A stretch of 48,030 nt of DNA, taken from positions 1 through 48,030 of the forward strand of contig CAIOAT010000027.1 of assembly GCA_903856085.1 (NCBI GenBank), read 5' to 3'. Source of the stretch: Candidatus Omnitrophota bacterium. GTDB lineage: Bacteria > Omnitrophota > Omnitrophia > Omnitrophales > Aquincolibacteriaceae. Of the stretch, positions 1 through 8,549 are shown in pieces (the first letter of the stretch is position 1; every line of letters starts with the position of its first letter). The position numbers were made by a program, and so were the translations under genes. A model generated the notes under the pieces. That model did no database searches. It had not been told where the DNA came from and worked only from the letters and a program-made list of their open reading frames with translations.

Positions 1-315
1 CTTCTCAGGATAATGGCTTCGAACAAGGCGTGAAAGTTGCACGCATTCAGGCAGGTTGTCCGTAAATACTGAAAAACCAATAATTCGGTAAGGTTGAACA
101 AACAAAAGGAATTCCCTGACAAATTTCTCGCTAAACTGTTTAGAGGCTATTTTGCTGACTCGATTTTCGTAGGCGCCCATCGACCCTGCAAAGAGAATAT
201 CCGCATGAACTCCCCTATGATGCATAACGGCAGCCAGAACGCGCAGCCCATACGCGTAAAGATGAGTAAAAGTCGACACGAATAGGATTGAGAAGCGATC
301 ATTGTCTCGAGTCAT
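1..315 (-). CDS. N-terminal part of a B12-binding-domain (radical SAM type) protein, cut by left edge
   Basis: The minus strand stays open from an ATG at 315 to base 1, giving 105 residues with no stop. The start has an AGAGG ribosome binding site about 8 bases upstream. The opening strand ILFVSTFTHLYAYGLRVLAA, then a second strand (ADILFAG) and later IIGFSVFTDN, follow the Rossmann layout of cobalamin-binding domains at the N-terminus of B12-dependent radical SAM proteins. The catalytic CxxxCxxC domain would lie off the left edge, so that part is inferred. It is co-directional with the SPASM radical SAM gene that ends at 427, about 110 bases upstream of this start. The histidine of the DxHxxG cobalamin ligand motif is not evident, so B12 may not be bound in the canonical base-off way. 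Confidence 0.6.
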   Translation of the reverse strand, partial: MTRDNDRFSILFVSTFTHLYAYGLRVLAAVMHHRGVHADILFAGSMGAYENRVSKIASKQFSEKFVREFLLFVQPYRIIGFSVFTDNLPECVQLSRLVRSHYPEK

Positions 316-426
316 TCTGCATTACCTCTTCCTGGACCTCGAAAGCAGCATCAACGGCAGACTCATCACAACGTTCCGATTTCCAAATGGATACGTCATG
401 GATGCTCGCTTGGATACATTTCTACA

Positions 427-1614
427 CTAATCCTTCGTTTTATCTCTATATAATGCCAACGCATAGCACTTGCTGCAAATAGGCATCAATCCCTTTTTAC
501 AAATAGTGCTACGGAATTTTTTATACTCATTGGAATTCCAGACCTCATCCATTGATTGAGCCTTGAGATTTCCGACCACATAATCCGGCCAATCTTTGCA
601 GGCCACCACGCTGCCATCTCTTCGGATATCGGCCTGCATCCACTGTTTGTTGCAAAATGCGGAAGTAAGCGGTTTCTCCGGCTCATCGATATAAGCGTTG
701 ATGTCTTCGCCTGATTTAATGGGCGGCATCCACGTGACGGGCACAGAAAACTTCCTATTCTCTATCTTTTGGAACTGTTCACTAAATACTTTTCTGTCTA
801 AATTAAAATTCGGGTTGTAATAACCAAGATGTGCTGTTGGAGTGATGACAAATGCTTCCCGCATATACGCTTCATAATTTTCTTTCTGCTCAGTGGAGAT
901 AAACCAATTCAAATTTAAAACAATCCAGTCGAAACCGACTCTGATCATCTCATCGCAGAATTCTTCCAGGATATGGACATTATGGGGAAGAATAGTAAGC
1001 TCAACGCCTATATAAGGAGATAAGCGACGAACGCTTTTCAGTTCTCTCACATTGCTAATGACTTTTCTAAACATACCTTTCCCTCGGATCTCATCATGCT
1101 CCTTCTCCAAGCCATCGATAGAGACGATGAACGAAAGATACCGATTCCCCAATATCGCTTTCTTATGCTCTGCTAATAATGTCCCATTCGTGCAGACATA
1201 GCAAAAGCACTTGGAGCCAGCGATCATTTTCACAGCATCGTCGAAATGAGAATACAAAAGCGGTTCTCCACCCCACAACGTATACAAGGGTTTTGCAGAA
1301 ACAGTTTGTTCGATAAATTCCTGAAATAGCTCCCATGACATCTCGTCCCTTGCAAATCCTGCGCGTTCCGGTACTTCCCTGTACCAACCTCGCTCTCCCC
1401 ATTCATAGCACATCGGACATCTCAGGTTGCATTGCGACGTCAATTCTACGCCATAGGCGAGAGGCATCGGCACTCGTCGTTCGAGAATGCGTGCATTTTT
1501 ATCGATCCATTGGTGACGACTCCAAAACTTAATCTTCTTATCGACTTGATGCCTAAAATGAGCGGGGTACTTCGTGGCAAGCCTGAGCAGATTATAGACA
1601 GAAGGAAATGGCAT
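427..1614 (-). CDS. Radical SAM protein with SPASM-like C-terminus (paralogue 1)
   Basis: The 395-residue protein carries the radical SAM cluster motif C62-NLR-C66-PM-C69, a GGEP motif after the second strand (LWGGEPLL), and the SAM-binding segment near VSIDG. The C-terminal ~80 residues hold further cysteines (AFCNKQW, VVACKDW, TIC, PICSKC) in SPASM style, which normally bind auxiliary Fe-S clusters. It is a close paralogue of the genes at 1675-2844 and 7298-8464. All three share a ~50-residue N-terminal extension (hydrophobic, then basic with SRHQW or similar), the segment GxDWIxxNxxW, and the ending CxKCxxLxLY. SPASM enzymes act on peptides, sugars or small molecules; no partner identifies the substrate. 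The next gene of the same strand starts 112 bases downstream. Confidence 0.85.
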   Translation of the reverse strand: MPFPSVYNLLRLATKYPAHFRHQVDKKIKFWSRHQWIDKNARILERRVPMPLAYGVELTSQCNLRCPMCYEWGERGWYREVPERAGFARDEMSWELFQEFIEQTVSAKPLYTLWGGEPLLYSHFDDAVKMIAGSKCFCYVCTNGTLLAEHKKAILGNRYLSFIVSIDGLEKEHDEIRGKGMFRKVISNVRELKSVRRLSPYIGVELTILPHNVHILEEFCDEMIRVGFDWIVLNLNWFISTEQKENYEAYMREAFVITPTAHLGYYNPNFNLDRKVFSEQFQKIENRKFSVPVTWMPPIKSGEDINAYIDEPEKPLTSAFCNKQWMQADIRRDGSVVACKDWPDYVVGNLKAQSMDEVWNSNEYKKFRSTICKKGLMPICSKCYALALYRDKTKD

Positions 1615-1674
1615 ATTGCTTTCTTTTCAATTGCGCGCTAGGCCTATAAATTTTAAAGACAGAGGTCTGCGCTA

Positions 1675-2844
1675 TTACAAATGTTTCCGCTTTGCGTCAT
1701 AAAGATAGAGACAGTTGCATTTGTTGCAAATCGGCATCGTCTTGCATCTCACAATCTTCCTGAATTTCTCGTAGGCAGAAGAATTCCATATTTGAAGAAC
1801 ACCCTCTTGCTTAAGATCACCAAAAATCAGATCGGGATAGCGGACGCATGGCGTGACGTTGCCTTGAGGAGTCACATCCATGCGCAGCCATTGCTTGTAG
1901 CAAAAAGTATTACCCGTGAAAACATTGGGAGAATGCACATAATCAAACATGTCTTCTGCCGGGTTCTTGAGATAGCATGATATTTGGATAGGCCAATTTT
2001 CTCTTTTTATTTTTTTATATTGTGAAACAAATTCATTGATTTCGAGATCGTAAGAATCAAAATATCCTAACTGGGTCTTGGGCATTGCATTGAAATTCTT
2101 GGCCAAAAAGTCCTCATATGCCTTTTTCTGTTCTTCTGACAGGTACCAGCAAGGATTGAGGAGAACCCAATCGACGCCTAAATCCACCGCGAGTTTGCAG
2201 AACCGGTGCATAACATGTACATTTTGGGGCAATATTGTAAACTGAAGTCCCATATGCGGCGGTTTTTTGAGGGATCTCAAAAGCCTTATATTGTCCGTCA
2301 CTTTCTTGAAGGTGCCCTTCCCGCGTATCGAGTCGTTCGCTTCTTCTAATCCATCCAATGAAATCAATAAATCAAGGTACGGATTACCATTAATTTCATC
2401 CTTAAATCGATCAAGCAAACTACCGTTCGTGCAAACGGTTGCAAAGCATCTTCTCTCCCGCAACATAAGCACTATCTCGCGAAAACGGGAATGCAACATT
2501 GGCTCTCCGCCATGTAGAATAAATGACGGCTTCGCGGAATGCCCGCTAGCAAATATTTTATTGATTAGATCAATATCCAACTCCTCCCCTAACTTACCAC
2601 CGCCAAGCGTCCCGCACCAACCAGCATCACCCCATTGCATACACATATGACACCGCAAATTGCACTTCAGCGTCAGGGTGAGTTCATAGACTAGCGGCAG
2701 GGGAACTTTATCATCGTGATCGATATTATGCTCCGCCCATCGACTACGAATAGAAAATCTTACTTTCTTAGTAACAAGATGCCACATATAGCGAGGGTGC
2801 TTTAGCAATAATTTAATAAGATTAAACTGCACAGGAAGCTGCAT
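1675..2844 (-). CDS. Radical SAM protein with SPASM-like C-terminus (paralogue 2)
   Basis: This 389-residue protein has C61-NLR-C65-HM-C68, the GGEP-type segment LHGGEPML, LISLDG, and SPASM-like cysteines in TFCYKQW, VTPCVRYPD, RCKTMPICNKCNCLYLY. The ATG has GGAG about 9 bases upstream. It matches paralogues 1 and 3 along its whole length, including the N-terminal extension (LLLKHPRYMWHLVTKKVRF) that is unusual for plain SPASM enzymes and could be a docking segment for a partner or the membrane. It is separated from paralogue 1 by 60 bases, so the two may share a transcript. The reaction is unknown. Confidence 0.85.
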   Translation of the reverse strand: MQLPVQFNLIKLLLKHPRYMWHLVTKKVRFSIRSRWAEHNIDHDDKVPLPLVYELTLTLKCNLRCHMCMQWGDAGWCGTLGGGKLGEELDIDLINKIFASGHSAKPSFILHGGEPMLHSRFREIVLMLRERRCFATVCTNGSLLDRFKDEINGNPYLDLLISLDGLEEANDSIRGKGTFKKVTDNIRLLRSLKKPPHMGLQFTILPQNVHVMHRFCKLAVDLGVDWVLLNPCWYLSEEQKKAYEDFLAKNFNAMPKTQLGYFDSYDLEINEFVSQYKKIKRENWPIQISCYLKNPAEDMFDYVHSPNVFTGNTFCYKQWLRMDVTPQGNVTPCVRYPDLIFGDLKQEGVLQIWNSSAYEKFRKIVRCKTMPICNKCNCLYLYDAKRKHL

Positions 2845-2907
2845 TCAATTGATCTCCAACCTTACTGTTTCGCGTGTGATCGCCGGCCATAATCAGCACC
2901 TACGGTC

Positions 2908-2934
2908 AAAATCAGATGGCTCTTTGTAGCCATC
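2908..2934 (-). terminator. Possible rho-independent terminator downstream of the GT28 gene
   Basis: A perfect 7-bp stem (GATGGCT / AGCCATC) with a 6-base loop lies at 2915-2934. On the minus strand it is followed by TGATTTT, a short interrupted U-tract. It sits about 100 bases past the glycosyltransferase stop and before the next minus-strand gene. Confidence 0.4.
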
Positions 2935-2946
2935 ATATATATTATT

Positions 2947-3114
2947 CTACACATCAAACTTTGCTTCTCTCGAAGCCGGCGAAACTACGATGCCGTTACA
3001 CTTGTCAAATGGATCTGGACATGAAACATCAAGCCTACATGTCGCAATGCCATTGTTTGAAGTTTTGCATCGTAAACCACTCAGCTCCGAAATGAGCCAT
3101 AGCGTACTTGGCAT
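2947..3114 (-). CDS. Possible 55-residue cysteine-containing peptide overlapping the GT28 3' end
   Basis: An ATG at 3114 preceded by GGAGG at 6 bases opens a 55-codon frame, out of frame with the glycosyltransferase whose last 80 bases it overlaps. It encodes a hydrophobic start (MPSTLWLISELSGLR) and cysteines at 16, 26, 32 and 39 (SCPDPFDKCNG). A short leader plus a cysteine-containing core beside several SPASM genes resembles precursor peptides of radical-SAM RiPPs. However, the overlap with conserved GT28 coding means the upstream half may be open by chance. Low confidence; no homologue is recognised. Confidence 0.2.
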   Translation of the reverse strand: MPSTLWLISELSGLRCKTSNNGIATCRLDVSCPDPFDKCNGIVVSPASREAKFDV

Positions 3115-4057
3115 TATTATCCTCCGCCACCGGCATACCTTTAAGAAGAAATATTTTTCTTTTAGCTGCATGTGCCTCTAAAATCGTCGACATGCCAGGC
3201 TTGGTAATAATGCTTCCGCATTCCTTCATAAGAGGAGCCAGTGATTCCACAACTCCGTAGACCTGACAAAAGGAGTTTTCTTTAAATTCCTCCGAGATCT
3301 TTCGGCGAAGTTGTCCATTCTCTCCACACACGACATAAACATTCAAGCCGGGCAATAATTTCAACATTTTTTTCATAATTTTTAACATGGGCCCCTGCCC
3401 CCAGAAGCCACAGACTAGAAGAACCTTTTGCTTATTCCCCGGAATCGCCGAAAGCTCGTAATAAGCCTTCCTGGCCGGAAGTTCGACTTGCAAAAATTGA
3501 AGACCGGGCGGAAAAGAGAACTCCATCTCGTCCTTTTTAATCGGAGACAAATATCCTTCCATTTGTTCCCAGAAGATATATTTCCAACCTAAGGTTCTTC
3601 CATATTCCGCCAAAAGACCCCATAGGTGAAAATCCATTTTCGATTTTCTCCTGAGACACGAAAACCAGAAAGCAGGGCGGTGACTGAGGCAAATCACGGT
3701 TTTGATGCCGCGAGATTTGACATAATCCCGCATTGGCGAAAGATCCGAGACATTGAAATATTTTTCGCGGAGGTATTTTCGATAAAAAACAAACGGGAGC
3801 TTATAAATAAAATAAAGAAGCCACGGAAATCGATTCGATATCACTTTGTATCTTTCGAGATCTTCATTCACGGATCTTTTTGACTGAAAATCTTCAATCG
3901 CAACGTGATGCGCCTCAATTTCAGGGGGCAACATTTCACAAAGGGCTTCCCCTAAAAAATACACACCCCGCCCTACCTTCGTGCTGACAATCAGCACAGG
4001 GCCTTCAAAACGTTCATGCAACCGTTCTAAGTTAAAAACTTGATTTTTTGGGATCAT
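3035..4057 (-). CDS. GT28 (MurG / diacylglycerol glycosyltransferase-like) glycosyltransferase, short C-terminus
   Basis: The 340-residue product, starting at the ATG at 4057 (GGTGGGG upstream; a TTG six codons earlier is in frame), has a GT-B layout. The C-terminal half shows strand KVLLVCGFWGQGP (211-223), VYVVCGENGQL (240-250), and the nucleotide-sugar signature ITKPGMSTILEAHA (284-297) followed by E312xxN315 and HFGAEWF. GT28 enzymes transfer a sugar from a UDP-sugar to a lipid or lipid-linked acceptor at the inner membrane. The protein stops about ten residues after the GAEWF strand, so the final helix pair usual in this family is missing or shortened, perhaps by truncation. Its location among radical SAM genes suggests a glycolipid or polysaccharide context. 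Confidence 0.65.
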   Translation of the reverse strand: MIPKNQVFNLERLHERFEGPVLIVSTKVGRGVYFLGEALCEMLPPEIEAHHVAIEDFQSKRSVNEDLERYKVISNRFPWLLYFIYKLPFVFYRKYLREKYFNVSDLSPMRDYVKSRGIKTVICLSHRPAFWFSCLRRKSKMDFHLWGLLAEYGRTLGWKYIFWEQMEGYLSPIKKDEMEFSFPPGLQFLQVELPARKAYYELSAIPGNKQKVLLVCGFWGQGPMLKIMKKMLKLLPGLNVYVVCGENGQLRRKISEEFKENSFCQVYGVVESLAPLMKECGSIITKPGMSTILEAHAAKRKIFLLKGMPVAEDNNAKYAMAHFGAEWFTMQNFKQWHCDM

Positions 4058-4148
4058 AAATATGCCCCACCCCAATTAGTTGTACCGGCCTCGCGAAGAG
4101 AATGACGGCAGGTTTGACCACATTAAATGTATCGCAAATAGCCCAGGC

Positions 4149-4310
4149 TCAATCTGTCGATTCAACTCTCAACGGTCGATCAAAGCCCTCTTTCCATAGC
4201 GTTTCAAAGATGGATCTTTTGAGCAATTCATCCCATAACTTGCCACTAAGCGACTCGCTGTATCCACTGTCCCAGGGACTGCCCGTGTCACCATGCAGTA
4301 TCTTAGTTTG
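4149..4310 (-). pseudogene. Remnant of an IS3-family transposase (OrfB C-terminal part)
   Basis: The minus-strand frame between stops at 4313 and 4149 encodes a GDTGSPWDSGYSESLSGKL segment followed by WDELLKRSIFETL. This matches the well-known rve-domain stretch PGSPWENGYxESFNGKLRDELLNxExF of IS3-family OrfB around its catalytic glutamate region. Only about 50 codons remain, the upstream DDE portion is absent, and the frame ends abruptly, so it is a decayed fragment. Inverted repeats were not identified. Confidence 0.7.
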
Positions 4311-4813
4311 CTAATCCCCAACCTATTGGACAACACACTCCGTTCGATTTCAGAAAGACGGACGTTTCACAAAGACGTTTAAAAGCCAGGCGTTCAAATC
4401 TGGCCTTCCATAGCAGAGACAAAATATTAACCCGCTTGGCAACGGTCTCTTGGCCACGTCGTCATTTCCCATCACACGCAAGCTTATTGTAACTCAAAAA
4501 CGACAATCTTGAATTGCAATTCGAGAAAATTCATAAAAATACAAATCTCGAAATCATTTACCGGAACATGCCCCCACACTCTCCTTGACAGCAAAACTTA
4601 GATAAACTATATTTCTGTCGTTGCTTTCATATTCATCAGTACACGCAGATTCAAGAATGTTAGACCCTAGGAATATCTATTGTCCTCTTGCTCCTTACAT
4701 GCCCGACCCAAGCACTAGTACAACAGTCGTAATAAATTATCGCAAAAAATGCTTCGCGATCGATTTTTTATTATGTCCCGTCTTTTAACCAAGCTGAGGC
4801 ATAAAAAGGTCCC
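4311..4813. other. Intergenic stretch without a recognisable gene
   Basis: About 500 bases, AT-rich toward the right. Apart from the promoter candidate near 4600, only unconvincing short frames are present. One minus-strand frame around 4325-4460 stays open for some 45 codons but resembles nothing known. It is probably decayed sequence connected with the neighbouring IS3 remnant. Confidence 0.5.
4585..4613 (+). promoter_or_regulatory. Candidate sigma70-type promoter for the plus-strand radical SAM gene
   Basis: A perfect TTGACA (4585-4590) is separated by 17 bases from TATATT (4608-4613). Transcription would give a leader of about 195 bases before the ATG at 4814. This is the only plus-strand gene in the host part, so it needs its own promoter. 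Confidence 0.45.
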
Positions 4814-6061
4814 ATGAAACTCATCTTACGCCTCATCCATTATTATGTTTTCCGCAGACCCTGGAAGGGCCTCAACATTTTAAGATCCTTCTTTCGCGGT
4901 TTTTTTGTATTACCTCTCTATATCAAAAAAGATGTTTCCTGCTGGCCAACCACACTTATTTTTAGATCAACTTCCAGATGCAATCTCCGTTGCATTCAGT
5001 GCGGGCAGTGGGGAGAACATGCGTATGTGAAAAACGAGATGCTTGAAAACGAAATGACAACGGGAGATTTCAAGCGGATCATCGATGACATTGCCGGAAA
5101 GGTTTTGCATCTGTCTTTTCAAGGCGGCGAGCCTTTCGTCAAAAAGGACATGACGGAAATCATCAGATACGCGGCAAGGAAAAACTTTACGACTCAAATC
5201 GTGACGAACGGAACATTGCTCAGTCAATATGCCGAAAGCCTGGTTTCCTCGGAAGTCGATTATATTGTCGTCAGCTTGGATGGACCTGAACAAGTGCATA
5301 ATACGATTCGAAAAGGAATTGGCAATGCGTTCAAAGAGACCGAACAGGGATTGAGCGCGTTGGCTGAGTTCAAAGCAAAATTAAAAAAACCGATCCCAAT
5401 CATTGCGGTAGCCATGACGCTAACGGAACAGAATCAAAATCACATCTATGAAACGTATGAGCTCGTCAGATCAATGGACGTACAGATCTTCCACATCCAA
5501 TTCGGTATCTTTACCACAGAAGCGATCGTCCAGGCATCATCTCAACGCTACGAAGAAGCATTTCATTCGTCCCCCCCCAAGTCATGGGGCGGTTTTATTC
5601 GTGATGTGTCAGCTTTCGATACGATAAACATCAAGAAACAGATCGAAGAAATCCGAGAGGACATTAAACGCACACACAGTCATCTCATTTACCGACAAAC
5701 ACCTGGTTTTGAATGTGATATCCATAGATATTACCGTGATCCAGAGATCTTCGTTTCCAATGATCGCTGTACACTTCCATGGAAGTATGCTCAGGTCATG
5801 CCGAATGGCGATCTAACATTTTGCCTTGATCTTGTAAATGTGACATTTGGAAATATTCTCCAAAATGGACTAAAAAACGTATGGAACAGTTCGAAAGCTA
5901 AGAAATTCAGAGCCCATCTTAATCAGAAAGGTCTTTTCCCTGTTTGTAGCCGGTGTGATACCTACATGGAGGCCTTGAATCCCTGTCTTATCACCACGGC
6001 CATGATATTTAATCGAGAAGGTCGAATCATGAAGCAAAGGACGTCGAAAACTCCGGCGTAG
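4814..6061 (+). CDS. Radical SAM protein with SPASM-like C-terminus
   Basis: The 415-residue product has C56-NLR-C60-IQ-C63, SFQGGEPF, a VVSLDG segment, and C-terminal cysteines in DRCTLPW, LTFCLDL, VCSRCDTY and NPCL, with GNILQNGLKNVWNSSKAKKFRAH before the last cluster as in SPASM proteins. It differs from the three close paralogues: a different N-terminal extension, opposite strand and a longer central region. It converges with the next gene, whose stop is two bases away. The role is unknown. The shared architecture with neighbours suggests several enzymes working on related substrates. Confidence 0.85.
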   Translation: MKLILRLIHYYVFRRPWKGLNILRSFFRGFFVLPLYIKKDVSCWPTTLIFRSTSRCNLRCIQCGQWGEHAYVKNEMLENEMTTGDFKRIIDDIAGKVLHLSFQGGEPFVKKDMTEIIRYAARKNFTTQIVTNGTLLSQYAESLVSSEVDYIVVSLDGPEQVHNTIRKGIGNAFKETEQGLSALAEFKAKLKKPIPIIAVAMTLTEQNQNHIYETYELVRSMDVQIFHIQFGIFTTEAIVQASSQRYEEAFHSSPPKSWGGFIRDVSAFDTINIKKQIEEIREDIKRTHSHLIYRQTPGFECDIHRYYRDPEIFVSNDRCTLPWKYAQVMPNGDLTFCLDLVNVTFGNILQNGLKNVWNSSKAKKFRAHLNQKGLFPVCSRCDTYMEALNPCLITTAMIFNREGRIMKQRTSKTPA

Positions 6062-6062
6062 A

Positions 6063-7175
6063 TCAGGAACACTTCTGGTGCGCTGTACCAGGGTCACAAT
6101 AGTCCTCACCACCATCACCACGTTGTTTGTAGCGCTCTCTGTCCATTCTCGGGAAAAGCCAAAGATAATTCACAAAGGCTTTGCTGCCAGGAATTTTATT
6201 TAATATTTTTGACAGAGAACCCATCCGTCCCAATTTATAAGGCCCAGCACCAAATGGATTAAAGTTACAAGATGTGCAGACCCCTTTTTTAATTCCTGAG
6301 CACAAAAGCACCTCCCTGGATAAAGCAAGGTCTCTGTAGTAATGGAATATGGAATAGTGCTCATCATTTAAATTTCCCACAATGGCAGATTGATGCTCCT
6401 TGACATCCGGCCTCACCTGGCAGCACAACATACATTGACCATCATAAGCAACCGACAAGTGCTGTATGGGTGAAAAACATAACAGGGTTCTTGCGTACGC
6501 CTCTTGCCCACTTTCTTTTAACAAAGCCCCCCCCCTGGAAAACATGTGCTTGGCCCTAAAATCCTTCACCTCAACTAGAATTAGGAAAGAACTTCCTATT
6601 AATTGCACACCATCATATTCTCGTGTTTTTGTCGCTATTTTTAATCCAGTTCGATCCTCCAGGCTTTTTAGTAATTTTGGCATTTCTAAATCACGGTCGG
6701 ATTCAGGGTATAAACTCACCCGAAGCTGATCTAAACCCGCTGCTTCCAGACGGCGAACGACTTCCGCCGTTAAATAATCCCCATTAGAATATAGCCTCTG
6801 ATATACATGCGGGAGCATGTCCCTGGCCATGCGGATATCATCAAAAATTGTTTCATCAGATAAAGGTTCCCCGTAACCGCCCCATATGATTGACTGGTCA
6901 TAATCGATCTCTGCCAATTGCGAAAATATCTTTAAAAGCGTTTTTTTATTCATCCTCAAATTGACACTTTTTCGATCAACAACACTATTAGGACAAAACC
7001 AACAGGTGCGATTGCAATAGCTATGATGTTCGATTTCAAAATGCTTCACATAAGATTTAAACAATTCCTTACTGCGGCCAATTTCAATCTTTGGATCGAA
7101 GAGTTCTTGCGGAAGAGCATTTGCTGCGGCTAATTTGAGCAATGCCCTCAGAGAAGCATTTATAAAATGGAGCAT
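6063..7175 (-). CDS. Radical SAM protein, divergent, with C-terminal cysteine cluster
   Basis: This 370-residue protein has HHSYC54-NRT-C58-WF-C61-PN, a WGGYGEPLSD segment in the GGEP position, and RVSLYPESD where paralogues have SLDG. The C-terminal half has cysteines at LLCFSP, QCMLCCQVRPD and GVCTSCNF, a SPASM-type arrangement. It is the most divergent member of the cluster; the CxxxCWFCPN form is seen in radical SAM proteins tied to surface-polysaccharide loci. The gene ends two bases from the convergent plus-strand radical SAM gene. Confidence 0.8.
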   Translation of the reverse strand: MLHFINASLRALLKLAAANALPQELFDPKIEIGRSKELFKSYVKHFEIEHHSYCNRTCWFCPNSVVDRKSVNLRMNKKTLLKIFSQLAEIDYDQSIIWGGYGEPLSDETIFDDIRMARDMLPHVYQRLYSNGDYLTAEVVRRLEAAGLDQLRVSLYPESDRDLEMPKLLKSLEDRTGLKIATKTREYDGVQLIGSSFLILVEVKDFRAKHMFSRGGALLKESGQEAYARTLLCFSPIQHLSVAYDGQCMLCCQVRPDVKEHQSAIVGNLNDEHYSIFHYYRDLALSREVLLCSGIKKGVCTSCNFNPFGAGPYKLGRMGSLSKILNKIPGSKAFVNYLWLFPRMDRERYKQRGDGGEDYCDPGTAHQKCS

Positions 7176-7297
7176 AATATTCTCATCGAGCTCATTCTTG
7201 ATTTTGATCTGACAATGATATTACCTCAAATTTGTCACAAAGCATTTTTCCTCACGGCCAAGGAGCTGGGCGCTTTACTTTCCACGGGCATACGACT

Positions 7298-8464
7298 TTA
7301 TAATCTGGCCCGTCCTTTAGCATACAGATAAAGACAATCACATTTGCTGCAAACTGAGAAGGCTCTCTTTCGTCTATATTGGCGAAATTTCATATAAGAC
7401 ATTCCATTCCAGATTTCCTCTACAGATTTATCTGCAAGGCTACCAAAAGTCAAGTCGGGATACGGCATACAGGGAGTAACTTGCCCCGTTGACAATACAT
7501 CCATACGCGCCCATTGCTTATGGCAAAAGTCATTGTACGGATTATTGTTTTCTTGATTCATGTACGCGTTGAGATCTTCGGGTTTCTGTAAATAGCTGGA
7601 GATGTAAATGGGCCAGCGGGAGCTTTTGATCTTCTCGCATTGGTTTATAAATTCCGTGATGTCTACCCCATAGGAAGATACATACCCCTTATGACTTTTA
7701 GGCATAACTCCGAAATCATTCTGTAGTTCCCGCTCATAAATCTCAGCCTGTTGCTCACTAAGACTCCACTGCAGATTAATGAGAATCCAATCCACTCCCA
7801 ATCCCACCATTTCTCGGCAAGTGTCATACAGTACTCCGACATTCTCAGGTTGCAAGGTGAATTGGATACCAACATAGTGCGAGGAGCGAAAAGATTTAAT
7901 TTTTTTTATATTGCTAACAACCTTATCGTATACCCCGCTCCCTCTCAGTAAATCATTCACCTCATTTGTTCCATCCAATGATATGTAAAAAATAAGATTA
8001 GGATTATTTTCGATGACGTCGAGATATTTGTCCACATGCAACCCGTTAGTACATATATAGGCACACGACTGATATTCTTTTAAAAGGGCGGCCAGATCCC
8101 GAAAACGTGTATACAGAAGCGGCTCACCGCCAGTGAGAATAAAAAGAGGGCGACGTTTCCCCGTCTCATGGAATATTTTTTCTACAATCTTCCAATCCAT
8201 TTCACGAGGTACGGGTAACTTATCTCCTGAGGAATAAACACCTGTTTTACCCCAAAGAAAACACATCGGACAGCGCAGATCACACACCTGGTTAAGATAC
8301 AACTTATAAGATAACGGTGGCGGAACCTGATTATCCTTATCTGAATTATGAAGCGCCCAAGAATACCTGTTATGGGACTTCACCTTAAACCTGATGAGGT
8401 GATTTATATGCGTAGGATATTTAACAAAAAGCTTGGCTATGTGTATTAAGCTCGGAACGTACAT
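7298..8464 (-). CDS. Radical SAM protein with SPASM-like C-terminus (paralogue 3)
   Basis: The 388-residue product has C61-DLR-C65-PM-C68, LTGGEPLL, YISLDG, and C-terminal cysteines in DFCHKQW, VTPCMPYPDL and VCSKCDCLYLY. It aligns end to end with paralogues 1 and 2: N-terminal extension (LFVKYPTHINHLIRFKVK), GVDWILINLQW and the final CxKCxCLYLY. The ATG follows GGTGA at 6 bases. Three copies of one enzyme type within 8 kb imply duplication followed by divergence on different substrates or positions. Confidence 0.85.
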   Translation of the reverse strand: MYVPSLIHIAKLFVKYPTHINHLIRFKVKSHNRYSWALHNSDKDNQVPPPLSYKLYLNQVCDLRCPMCFLWGKTGVYSSGDKLPVPREMDWKIVEKIFHETGKRRPLFILTGGEPLLYTRFRDLAALLKEYQSCAYICTNGLHVDKYLDVIENNPNLIFYISLDGTNEVNDLLRGSGVYDKVVSNIKKIKSFRSSHYVGIQFTLQPENVGVLYDTCREMVGLGVDWILINLQWSLSEQQAEIYERELQNDFGVMPKSHKGYVSSYGVDITEFINQCEKIKSSRWPIYISSYLQKPEDLNAYMNQENNNPYNDFCHKQWARMDVLSTGQVTPCMPYPDLTFGSLADKSVEEIWNGMSYMKFRQYRRKRAFSVCSKCDCLYLYAKGRARL

Positions 8465-8549
8465 ATGATTTCACCCAATTTGGCGCTGGTAAACGCTAAT
8501 ATTCTCTCAGAAACATGGTGTCTTTCTTATATTTCCAGAAAAGCCTCTA

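Noticed and set aside
94-482. Small plus-strand frames near the left edge
   Set aside because: They are antisense to the B12-binding-type N-terminus and the first SPASM gene, which have coding support.
4102-4314. Plus-strand 70-codon frame
   Set aside because: The opposite strand encodes a recognisable IS3 transposase fragment; the plus frame has no likeness to anything.
4738-4780. Small hairpin with a T-run before the plus-strand radical SAM gene as terminator or riboswitch
   Set aside because: The stem is only five base pairs with a long loop, and no known riboswitch core is visible.
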